Positions 54,258 to 62,607 of a stretch of DNA of 64,000 nucleotides are shown here, in pieces (within the stretch, counting starts at the first letter, position 1; each line of letters opens with the position of its first letter). This DNA is from JAXGPX01 sp040766745 (GTDB taxonomy: Bacteria; Bacillota; Sulfobacillia; Fermentithermobacillales; Fermentithermobacillaceae). Both the position numbers and the translations under genes were made by a program. The stretch lies in NCBI GenBank assembly GCA_040766745.1, contig JAXGPX010000003.1, forward strand, positions 124,001 to 188,000, in the 5' to 3' direction. The notes below the pieces were generated by a model, which did no database searches, had not been told where the DNA came from, and saw only the letters and a program-made list of their open reading frames with translations.

Positions 54258-57200
54258 TCATTCTAGCACACTTTGACGCTCGCTCAAATCCACCTTCTGC
54301 TCTTCTGCAATTTCGGGATAATCATGGCATGTAAACACTATCACCTGGTAGGCACCGGAAATCTGCCTTAATGCATCTATGCCTGCCTGACGGCGAGCCG
54401 GATCAAAATGGACAAACGGGTCGTCCATGATAACCGGCGGGCACTTACCCTGGGACATAAGGTCTGCAACAGCAAGGCGCACTGCCAAAAGCACCTGATC
54501 CGCCGTACCAGTGGAAAGAAGGCCCCTTTCCCGAAGTGCGTCAATAGGCCCTCCACGGGATTCAGAATACAACAATGGGCTCAAATCCTCAGACAAATCC
54601 ATCCTCGAGTACCGTCCGGCTGTCATGTGGCCGATATACTTTGACGATGACTGTGACAGAAGGTCAAACATACCGGATACGGCCCTGGTCCGCGCTTCGG
54701 GAAACGTATCCCTGAGTACCTCAAGTATCTTGACCTCCCGCTCGATGTGTGCCAGATGCCTTTTGGCTTCTTCGAGTTCTTCGGTTACGCCGGCGATATC
54801 CTCAGCCCCCTCGGTTATCAACCTAACCGTTGCCTCGGCTGACGCTTTTTCACCGCCCAGCTTCTGGAGTAGTTTCGTTTTGTCGTCTAACTCCCGTTCT
54901 TTTTGAACAATCTCTTCCGGCATCATCTTGTAGGCCAGAGTCTCCTGCAATTCCATTTGTGCAGGCATAAGCCTTGCCAGAACCTCGGTTTGCTTTGCGT
55001 CTAGCTTTTCCAAATCGATGACGCTTATCTTTCCCAAAATCCGGTCCCGTTCGCTTTCCTTCGTCTTGAGTTCTTCCTGTGCTTTGCCTAGATTCTCCTC
55101 CAAACCGTCAGGCAGCGAGCCTTTTGCAAGGATGCCACATCTCTCTTCATTTAAGCCCCTTATCTTCTGATCAAGGACACTTATTTCACCTGTTAGGGCC
55201 TTAATAGTCTTGTCTCCAAGTAGGTCTCCTGCCCTCAACTTCCTGTCGTTAATAACCTTCTTGAGGTTGAGCAAGGCATCCCTTTTGGCCACCATATCCT
55301 CGAATGATACACATCCGGTTTCCGTAACCAGGGCCGCAATTGAACCTTCAATGGCCTGAATCTCTTGTTCTTTCTTTTTCAGATCCAGGACATCAATCGA
55401 ACCCTTGAGTTTAGCCATTGCATGCGCCTCTGCCTGCAATTCCCACTTAACATCTTGAAGATTCTTCTCGATTTCCGAGATCTGCTGCTTCTCCAGTTCC
55501 CCCAGTTCCATGCCCAACTCACTCAGGCCGCTAGATACCTCGTGCTTGAGCCTTTCGGCTTGCTTGCGAAGCAATGCGAGAGTGGTCTTGGCCGTTTTGC
55601 AGAGGCCTTCATGCTTCTCATACTGCGCTGTATCTACTGTTGCAACCAGATTGGCAAGACTTTGATGGGAAGCAGCAACTTCAGACTGAACCTTTCTGTA
55701 ACCATCAAGGGCTTCCGACAGGGCTCGTGTGCTCTCAACGCCATAACGCTTGAGGATAGTGTTGAGCTTGTTGTCTGCCTCTTTCATTCTGGCCAAGAAC
55801 TCTTCTGCATCAGTTGTGTTGACCTTCAAATCTATAATCTGTGGAATATTCACTTCAATTCGCTTGAGGGCGGAAAACTCAGCAAGCCCAGGTTTAATGT
55901 CCATGGGCGGGTTACCATCAAGGGCCAATCTACCTCCGGCCGCGGCTCCAGGTGCCGCATTAACTTCCACATTGAGGCCTGCAGGCACCTTACCCATGGC
56001 CAATATCTCAGCAGACAACCTGGTTGCTTCTTGAACATCTTGCTCAGATACAGGGGCAAGCCCAGCAAGCTTGCACCTACTGTTCTCGTTTTCCTCGATT
56101 GCCGGCTCAAGCCTTTGGATTTGGGCGGATATAGAGTTAAACTGTTCATCCAGGTTCTTGACTGCAAGCAGTTTCGAAAGCCGTGATTCCTCACCGGACT
56201 TCTTTCTGATCGCTTCACTATGCATATCAATACCAATCTTAAACTGCTCAAAGGTTTTCGTGTCCTCTGCCAGAACCTGCTTGTGATGAGAAAGGCTCCG
56301 GTGAAGATCTTCGGCCTTGGCTACCTTCTCAGGATCTATCAAGGCTAGGCCCTTAGCCTTCATTTCAGCATCTTCCGCCTCTTTGAGCAGGTGTTGTGCC
56401 TTCTGGTGAAGCTCAGAAAGCCGTGCCATCTCCCCTTGAGCCGAGGCAATAACACGATCAATTTCATCTAGTCGCTGCTTACGTGTGATTTCCGCTGTAA
56501 GTTTGCCCCTGGTTTCGGACAGGGTTTTTATCTCAGGCTCTATGGCCTTAAGCCGCTGTTCAAGGGTATTCCTCTCTATCTTCTGCTCATAGATACTGTT
56601 CAGTTCCTTACTCTCCCGTGCATAGACCTCCTGGGCTTTGGCATGACGCCTGGCCTTATCAAGGGTCTGGCCGAGAATGGAAACCTCCTCAGTGAGTCTG
56701 GCCATTTCCCTGGCAATCTCAAATGCCTGAGTCCTTGCTTCCTGGCCGCTCCTAACCCTTAGTTCGGTATCTCTCAATCTTGCCTCTAACTCAGAAACAC
56801 GGTTCTTGGCCTGAGTAAGATCGCCCTGGCGAGTTCCGCCCTTGGTACCTGCTTTGAGGTCGCTGATTTTCTTACCGGCATCGCCGGCCAGCTTCATCAC
56901 ATCAACGCCTCCGCCAACTACCCGGTTCTCAATGAGTTTCTTTAGATCGTTTCCGCCTGAAGCCAGCTCGTCCTGAAGCACACAAACACTGGCTATATAA
57001 GCCGCTTCAGCACCTTCTTTAGGGACGCCCAAAAGCCCGGCAATGATCTCAGCGATCCGGTGCTTGTCCCTTTCAATAGTGCCATCAGGCTTGCTCAACA
57101 TGTTTCGTCCCGTATCAAAATCCCTGATAATATCCCATTGCCCATCCTGGTTTTCCAGTGTAAGTTCGATTCTGAAACCTTCGTCCCTACCCCACCTGGT

Positions 57201-57440
57201 GAGTTGCCGGACGTCCTGGCGGGTAGTAGATGCATCAGTGAAAAGCCCCAGCTGGATTGCTTTCATGATCCCAGTTTTCCCCGACTCATTGGGGCCGCAG
57301 ATAAAGACCAGTCCAGGAGGAATATCAAGGGTATAGTCGTCAAACGACCGGAATCCTACCATTCGAATACGCTTTATCCGTATAAAACCTGTACCAGTGG
57401 ATTGGCCGACGGAATTCTTCGCGATATTGGCATTGCTCAT
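54258..57440 (-). CDS. Rad50/SbcC-like (YhaN-type) ATPase with long coiled coil
   Basis: 1060 residues. The N-terminal ABC half has Walker A GPNESGKT at 49-56; residues about 190-880 are mostly heptad-like coiled coil (Glu/Lys/Leu-rich) with a globular break around 480-560; the C-terminal half has signature LLSTGTADQVLLAVRLAVAD and Walker B PPVIMDDPFVHFDPARR. No CxxC zinc hook is evident, unlike true Rad50. It tethers and opens DNA ends for the nuclease encoded just upstream, overlapping it by 4 nt. Double-strand break processing is inferred. Confidence 0.88.
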   Translation of the reverse strand: MSNANIAKNSVGQSTGTGFIRIKRIRMVGFRSFDDYTLDIPPGLVFICGPNESGKTGIMKAIQLGLFTDASTTRQDVRQLTRWGRDEGFRIELTLENQDGQWDIIRDFDTGRNMLSKPDGTIERDKHRIAEIIAGLLGVPKEGAEAAYIASVCVLQDELASGGNDLKKLIENRVVGGGVDVMKLAGDAGKKISDLKAGTKGGTRQGDLTQAKNRVSELEARLRDTELRVRSGQEARTQAFEIAREMARLTEEVSILGQTLDKARRHAKAQEVYARESKELNSIYEQKIERNTLEQRLKAIEPEIKTLSETRGKLTAEITRKQRLDEIDRVIASAQGEMARLSELHQKAQHLLKEAEDAEMKAKGLALIDPEKVAKAEDLHRSLSHHKQVLAEDTKTFEQFKIGIDMHSEAIRKKSGEESRLSKLLAVKNLDEQFNSISAQIQRLEPAIEENENSRCKLAGLAPVSEQDVQEATRLSAEILAMGKVPAGLNVEVNAAPGAAAGGRLALDGNPPMDIKPGLAEFSALKRIEVNIPQIIDLKVNTTDAEEFLARMKEADNKLNTILKRYGVESTRALSEALDGYRKVQSEVAASHQSLANLVATVDTAQYEKHEGLCKTAKTTLALLRKQAERLKHEVSSGLSELGMELGELEKQQISEIEKNLQDVKWELQAEAHAMAKLKGSIDVLDLKKKEQEIQAIEGSIAALVTETGCVSFEDMVAKRDALLNLKKVINDRKLRAGDLLGDKTIKALTGEISVLDQKIRGLNEERCGILAKGSLPDGLEENLGKAQEELKTKESERDRILGKISVIDLEKLDAKQTEVLARLMPAQMELQETLAYKMMPEEIVQKERELDDKTKLLQKLGGEKASAEATVRLITEGAEDIAGVTEELEEAKRHLAHIEREVKILEVLRDTFPEARTRAVSGMFDLLSQSSSKYIGHMTAGRYSRMDLSEDLSPLLYSESRGGPIDALRERGLLSTGTADQVLLAVRLAVADLMSQGKCPPVIMDDPFVHFDPARRQAGIDALRQISGAYQVIVFTCHDYPEIAEEQKVDLSERQSVLE

Positions 57441-58741
57441 GACCTTATCCCCGCCTTTCCTGAAAGGTACAAAGACCCACGCCGGAGCGCTTCCTGAAGG
57501 ATCGCCTTCTCTGCCGGGTCCTGGGCCTTTTCGATTTTCTCAGCCATGATTTCATGAAATACCCGGCCAACTGAGTTTGGAGGGAACTGGCCGGGTGAAG
57601 GTTCATAAAAGGCAAGCCTGCTTGTGTCGACTTCAATAAAGAAGAAGTTGGGCTCCAGCCGTTCTCTGAGATCGTTAACAAGATCGTCTATGCTAAGGCC
57701 GGCTGCCCAGTCAAAATTGGCCGCATTTTCACGGGCAATGCCCGGGCTGTCTCCTTCACCGGAACTCGGGCTGCCTTCTTCGCCCACACCCGGTCTACCC
57801 GGACCACCAGAACTCAATCTCCCCTCTTCGCCCGAACTCGGGCTACTCCGTCCGCCAGAACTCAGGCTGCCCCTGAGTTCCAGACGCAAAAGAGTATTCG
57901 GGCCGGCTTCTCGATTGGCCCTGCCTGCAATCGCATTCATGTCTGGCACAAGACTCACATCTATACCTAGTTTCACCCACCTGTATGTACCCACTGTCTT
58001 TTCCTCAGTTGTAACTTTGGGGCCAAGGGATACCAGGTTCACACAACCAGGAGAAGGCGCATCGTCAAACTCCAGCGTTTCAGGAGTGCCGCAGTACCAG
58101 GCCTTTGGATCCCCTGTCGGCCAGGCCTGCCGCTTGTGCCAGTGGCCCATGGCAATGTAGTCAAACGGGCTCGATGCAATTTCATCCAGGCTTATGAGTG
58201 GTTCGTCAGGGTCTATTGACAAACCGGGTACGTCTATCGACGCGTGAACAACAGCAACTTTGAACTTAGCCTCGCTTTTGGAAGCCAGGGCTGAAAGCCT
58301 CCGGAGCGGGCGGTCCCCTCCCTTTTTCGTGGTGTTGGCTGAAGCGAACACCGCTACGTCAGGTATAGGGCGAAACTCAGATGGTTCTTCAGGAATTATC
58401 GTCACATTAGGTGGCAAGGCCGGGGAACCGAGTATGGTACGGTATACGGATGCTGAATCAAATACGTCGTGTGTACCTGGCTGTATGTAGACAGGAACCG
58501 GCGCTATTGAAGCAAAGTAGCTCATCACATTCTTTACAGACTTGTCGGAAACAGAGTTGGCGTCAAATAAATCCCCTGCGACAACAAGGAAATCTGACCT
58601 GGTCTGCTTGACTGTATCCACAATATTCTTGAGGCACCGGAATTGGGCTTTTCGAACTTCCTTACCCAGGCTCCCCAACCTGCGAAATGGCCTTCCCAGA
58701 TGAAGGTCTCCTGTATGGATGAAAGATGGCACTTGAATCAT
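57437..58741 (-). CDS. Mre11/SbcD-like (YhaO-type) DNA exonuclease
   Basis: 434-residue calcineurin-like phosphoesterase. Metal motifs: TGDLHLG (D11-x-H13), VVAGDLFDA, PGTHDVFD (canonical GNHD has Asn; here Thr), VVHASID and AMGHWHKRQ. An inserted Ser/Gly/Glu-rich repetitive linker occupies about residues 290-335, encoded by a short DNA repeat at 57751-57875. ATG 58741 has GAGAGG directly against it; GTG 58732 is a possible alternative start. First gene of the pair with the Rad50-like ATPase. Confidence 0.88.
   Translation of the reverse strand: MIQVPSFIHTGDLHLGRPFRRLGSLGKEVRKAQFRCLKNIVDTVKQTRSDFLVVAGDLFDANSVSDKSVKNVMSYFASIAPVPVYIQPGTHDVFDSASVYRTILGSPALPPNVTIIPEEPSEFRPIPDVAVFASANTTKKGGDRPLRRLSALASKSEAKFKVAVVHASIDVPGLSIDPDEPLISLDEIASSPFDYIAMGHWHKRQAWPTGDPKAWYCGTPETLEFDDAPSPGCVNLVSLGPKVTTEEKTVGTYRWVKLGIDVSLVPDMNAIAGRANREAGPNTLLRLELRGSLSSGGRSSPSSGEEGRLSSGGPGRPGVGEEGSPSSGEGDSPGIARENAANFDWAAGLSIDDLVNDLRERLEPNFFFIEVDTSRLAFYEPSPGQFPPNSVGRVFHEIMAEKIEKAQDPAEKAILQEALRRGSLYLSGKAGIRS
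57751..57875. repeat. Minisatellite inside the Mre11-like gene
   Basis: Degenerate units built around CCGGAACTCGGGCTGCC and CCCTCTTCGCCC recur about four times and encode the SSGGRSSPSSGEEGRLSSGG-type linker. The length probably varies between strains. Confidence 0.65.
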
Positions 58742-59319
58742 CCTCTCGTATCGGTCTTGCTATTCCAAAACCCACGGCCGTAATGGATAAGATAAGAGCC
58801 TGAGGTTTGATAAAACTCTGCGATCTCCTGTGCGAAAACTTTTCTCCGTGGGAATCCAAATATAGATCTGGCTGTTTTCAATTATTTCTTTCAAATACAT
58901 TTTAGCCCGAATCAGAGTACTTTTGCAGTTGTTTTTGGATATAACCCTTTTCGCCCAAATGCAATAGTCAAGGTATCCTAGGACAACCTAAAGGAATCTT
59001 ATGGTAATGCATAGAACATCACAAACTGAAAGCAAGGGGTTAGGGCATTCAAGGGTTCAAGATGCTTCTCAACGCCTTGCTGTTCTCAAGTGCCTATTTG
59101 CTATTCATCTAGAATTCATATGGCCTGTCCCGTTTCTGCCCTAACTCTGCCTATACACCCACCCAGTCTTCCCGACAGCCCCTTGTGTTTTCATCCTTGA
59201 TTCACTTTCCCTGGTGATCTCATCCTTGTTCGCCTGGTATTTTCTCCTTGTTTCACTGGTGTTTTCCCGCTGTTTCCATGACGTTCCTTTATGTTCACTT
59301 TGCATTACCTTGTTCTCAT
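58742..59319. other. Intergenic, 578 bp, with a degenerate short tandem repeat
   Basis: No supportable gene. At 59181-59270 the minus strand is purine-rich with about three and a half loose copies of a 22-28-bp unit containing ACCAGGNGAANCAAGGA. The rest is moderately AT-rich promoter space for the Mre11/Rad50-like genes. Confidence 0.4.
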
Positions 59320-60327
59320 TTACCGCTGGGCAGCGTCTCGAGCTTTTGAAACCCACTCCGCATCTCTTAGCAGAGCCCTGCCGATACCAATCAAGTCAGC
59401 CTTTCCCTCCTGAAGAATGGTCTCTGCCAGGCATGGATCAGTTATACCTCCGGTTACAAGGACCGGAATATCGACCTGTTCCTTTATCACCGATGCTGCA
59501 GAAACAAAGTATCCGGGCGGTGCATTTTTGGGCCGCGAACCCATGAAACCTCCAGACACATCGATCAGCGCAACGCCAGCCTGTTCCAGCATTTTGGCTA
59601 CCTCAGCAGCATCTTCAGGCACAATGCCACCTTCAATGCCATCGATGCTCCCAAGACGCACAAATACGGGATAGTCCCGGCCGGTTTGATGCCTTACTGC
59701 TTCAATTATTTGGAGCAGGAACCGTGCACGGTTATCGAGGCTTCCGCCATACTCATCATTTCGTCTGTTGGTGACTGGGGAAAGAAATTGTGTAAGAAGG
59801 TATCCGTGGGCAGCATGTGCTTCTACTGCCTGAAACCCGGCCTCCCTGGCTCTTTTGGCAGCAAGTGCGAAACCTTCGATAGTCCCGGCAATGTCGTCCT
59901 TAGTCATAGGTTGGGGTTTTCGCTCATTGTTGGGTACAGAAACGTCTGAAGGCCCAAGTGGATCATAACCGGTCACATCAGGGTTTCCGGCGGCGCCAAC
60001 ATGGTTAATTTGAAGCGCAGCCACTGCACCTCCTCGCTTGATTGCACCGGCGAGAGCCTTGAATGCAGGGATTGCCTCATCTCGGTCTATTCCCAATTGG
60101 CCCAGGTGGGCTTTACCCTTCTTCGAAACATAGGAATGTTCTACGATTATCATACCTACACCGTTCTTAGAACGTTTCTCATAGTGTGCAATGGTAGCCT
60201 CGCCTGGAATCCCGTCATCCTTCTGGGAACCGCCGGGGCCTTCAAAGACCGTAGCCATCGGGGGCATCACGATTCTGTTTCTGATGGTAAGGCCGCTAAA
60301 TGAAATAGGTGAAAATAGCATGGACAT
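59320..60327 (-). CDS. Old-yellow-enzyme family NADH:flavin oxidoreductase
   Basis: 335 residues, a FMN-dependent TIM barrel. Blocks: FSPISFSGLTIRNRIVMPPM at the start, LQINHVGAAGNP, GFQAVEAHAAHGYLLTQFLS, SPVTNRRNDEYGGSLDNRAR, and the C-terminal FMN phosphate site VLVTGGITDP / LIGIGRALL. The catalytic H-x2-H region is HAAHG. It ends at about 335 residues, so it lacks the iron-sulfur and FAD domains of 2,4-dienoyl-CoA reductase. It probably reduces activated C=C bonds. ATG 60327 has ACAGGAG 9 nt upstream. Confidence 0.9.
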   Translation of the reverse strand: MSMLFSPISFSGLTIRNRIVMPPMATVFEGPGGSQKDDGIPGEATIAHYEKRSKNGVGMIIVEHSYVSKKGKAHLGQLGIDRDEAIPAFKALAGAIKRGGAVAALQINHVGAAGNPDVTGYDPLGPSDVSVPNNERKPQPMTKDDIAGTIEGFALAAKRAREAGFQAVEAHAAHGYLLTQFLSPVTNRRNDEYGGSLDNRARFLLQIIEAVRHQTGRDYPVFVRLGSIDGIEGGIVPEDAAEVAKMLEQAGVALIDVSGGFMGSRPKNAPPGYFVSAASVIKEQVDIPVLVTGGITDPCLAETILQEGKADLIGIGRALLRDAEWVSKARDAAQR

Positions 60328-60526
60328 TATGACCAACTCCTGTTAATTACTGTTTTACTTCGTACCCTTTTTACCATTGTACGGGTGTTGTTCTGCTCCT
60401 TTCTACCGGTTTGTGCCTGCATGGCCCAGAATGTTTCTGCACCTTCTCTGGCCCGGTTCCGGTTGGGAGAATGCCTCACCCGAAAAATAGGAAATGTACA
60501 GTCCATTCATTCCTATTCAGGGCTGC

Positions 60527-60899
60527 ATTATGTAACCCGTCGGTATAGCGATGGGTTTTGTGATTTGCTGTCGGTATACCGACGGGAAGACCCAAAACTC
60601 GTTCAAAATATGAACAAGGAATCCCTACTAGTATATGAAATCTTTACAACCCTCCTGGGGATTTCTAATCCTGTGGCCGGTCAGGATCAATCCGGCCGTT
60701 TCCGGCTATCAGCATACCCAAAATGACTGGCTAGCAAGTAGATTAATCCCAAAATCAGCTAATGGTTGACTCAATAACATGCATGGATATTCAAAACAGA
60801 ATGTTGATCTTGGAGGTGTCGGAATATTTGACATCAATCTGAGACCCCCGTCGGTATACTGACGTTATTTTCTGATGGCCGTCGCTATATCAACAGCCG
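60527..60899 (+). repeat. Dispersed six-palindrome element, copy C
   Basis: Flank ATTATGTAAC at 60527; left sites 60537-60554, 60568-60585 and a degenerate site near 60599-60616; right sites 60816-60833 (degenerate), 60848-60865 and 60879-60896. Centre spacing is 31-32 bp inside each end, and the ends are 217 bp apart, matching copy B within 1 bp. ATGCAT at 60779 is 252 bp from the flank (251 in copy B). Between the old-yellow enzyme and the DUF188 gene; no gene inside. Confidence 0.88.
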
Positions 60900-61195
60900 G
60901 AGTACTCTCCTGTACAGAAACTATACAAGTCCTAATCCAGGTGACATAAAACAATGAGATACCTCCGGACGACCCCCTGCAGAATGTGATTCAAGATCCA
61001 AAAGACAATCTGCGATATTGCAGTAACAGATATGATTATGCTAATAGGGGAATGTTGAGACAGGTCCTCCGTGTAAATCTCTGTGAGAGGAAATGTTGGT
61101 GAAATGGGGCAACTGTCTCCGAGCATGCGATATACTCTTTTCAAGGACATTTTCTTCGGGAATGTTTTCTGGTAACACATTTTCCTGGGGGCTTC

Positions 61196-61255
61196 GTTCG
61201 GAGATAAATAGTTCGGAAATTATTTGTTCGACGGTAATTTGCTCGGAGGTATTTC
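61196..61255 (+). repeat. Four 15-bp tandem repeats that end in a ribosome binding site
   Basis: GTTCGGAGATAAATA, GTTCGGAAATTATTT, GTTCGACGGTAATTT and GCTCGGAGGTATTTC follow each other without gaps. The last contains GGAGGT, the ribosome site of the DUF188 gene that starts at 61259. The 300 bp between this and copy C hold nothing else convincing. Confidence 0.7.
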
Positions 61256-61258
61256 ATT

Positions 61259-61711
61259 TTGAAAGTTTTGGTAGACGCAGATGCTTGCCCTCGTAACGTA
61301 ATGAATTTTCTAAAGGAGAACCAGGCTAGATTGGGCTATGGCCTGTTAACTGTCTCTACAAGCAACCACATGCTAGACGGTGAGTATCACATTACAGTAG
61401 ACCCCGAGCCGCAAGCCGTAGATATCGTCATAGCCAATCGAGTGCAGCAGGGCGATATTGTTGTCACCCAGGACTGGGGCCTTGCAGCCGTAGTTCTGGG
61501 CAAGAAAGCATCGGCCATTGCTCCGAGTGGTTTGGTCTATACCAGCGACCGCATACCTTTTATGCTGGAGCAAAGGAACATGTTAGCCCGTCATCGCCGG
61601 GGCGGGGGACGCACAAAGGGGCCGGCAGCCCGAACAAGCGCCGACGATGAAAGATTTCAGCGAGCTTTCATGGAACTACTGCAGACTTCCGAAAACTCGT
61701 CTCTTGAGTAA
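61259..61711 (+). CDS. DUF188 (YaiI/YqxD) family protein
   Basis: 150 residues covering the full family: MKVLVDADACPRNV, TVSTSNHMLDG, VTQDWGLAAVVLGKKASAI and the basic MLARHRRGGGRTKGP region before the final helix. Aspartates in the first block and TQDWGLA suggest a PIN-like nuclease fold; function is unproven. TTG 61259 is the start, with GGAGGT about 8 nt upstream inside the tandem repeat. Confidence 0.92.
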   Translation: MKVLVDADACPRNVMNFLKENQARLGYGLLTVSTSNHMLDGEYHITVDPEPQAVDIVIANRVQQGDIVVTQDWGLAAVVLGKKASAIAPSGLVYTSDRIPFMLEQRNMLARHRRGGGRTKGPAARTSADDERFQRAFMELLQTSENSSLE

Positions 61712-61724
61712 CTGCTTATCCCCT

Positions 61725-62230
61725 CTGGATGTACATCTCGACCAACGTGTGTCTGTGGCGGCATAATCTTGATTCAACTGTCGCTCTGGGATACAGGTTC
61801 CGGCATACGTGTATTTGTGGCGATACGGTTTGAGTTCAACTGTCCCTCTGGAGTACAGGTTCGGCTGCATTGTATCGGTGACAGCACAATCTAGGTTCAC
61901 CTGTCACTCTGAGACACAGGTTCCGCTGCACTTGTATTTGTGGTAACACGGTTTGAGTTCAACTGTCCCTCTGGAGTACAGGTTCGGCTGCATAGTATCG
62001 GTGACAACACAATCTTGGTTCACCTGTCACTCTGAGACACAGGTTCGGCTGCACTTGTATTTGTGGCAATACGGTTTGAGTTCAACTGTCCGTCTGGAGT
62101 ACAGGTTCTGCTGCATTGTATCGATGACAGCACTATTTACGTTAACCTGTCACTCTGAGACACAGGTTCCGCTGCACGTGTATCTGTGGTGATATGGTCC
62201 CGGGTCACCTGTCCCTCCAGACTACAGGTC
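61725..62230. repeat. Higher-order tandem repeat, 123-bp dimer of about 61-bp units
   Basis: About eight units follow the DUF188 gene. Two types alternate: A (CTCTGGAGTACAGGTTCGGC then TGCATTGTATCGGTGACA) and B (CTCTGAGACACAGGTTCCGC then TGCACTTGTATTTGTGG). Most unit junctions form a 6-bp inverted repeat, A(C/A)CTGT-N11-ACAGGT, around the CTCTG centre. Frames stay open for 41 codons per dimer, but no ribosome site supports coding. Confidence 0.85.
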
Positions 62231-62607
62231 CCCCATAATATGGAAAGGATATCCCGCCTCGCGCCCACCGTAAGCAAACGAGCAAAAACATATGAGCAAG
62301 GCTAGGTAACTGAAACACCGCCGGGAACCACCGCAGGTTTTCTAAAGTCTATATGGTATGTATGGATTGTGTTTCACTGACAGCAGAAATCGAACAAGGC
62401 ACATATGTAATACCAATACCATAGCGGTGAGTGTAGCGCAATAAAGAATAGCACGATTAAAAGGAGCAGAATTCAAAGGTGCTCAATCCAAAACATCTAA
62501 TCCAAAACAGTACAATTGCCAGTACGTGATCATCGGTGGAGCAACCGGTGGAGCAACCGGTGGAGTAACCAGTGCTGCAATCAGCCTGAATCAGAGGAGA
62601 GACTTTT
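62231..62607. other. Intergenic, 377 bp
   Basis: Promoter space for the DUF4153 gene. At 62532-62572 a 12-bp unit CGGTGGAGCAAC is repeated three times, the last one altered. Nothing else is seen. Confidence 0.4.

Noticed and set aside
55365..56186. Plus-strand 273-codon ORF
   Set aside because: Shadow of the coiled-coil region of the Rad50-like gene; no ribosome site and no recognisable domain.
61953..62192. 79-codon ORF across the tandem repeat, with 41-residue internal repeats
   Set aside because: The open frame follows from the 123-bp period being a multiple of three. No ribosome site or family match.
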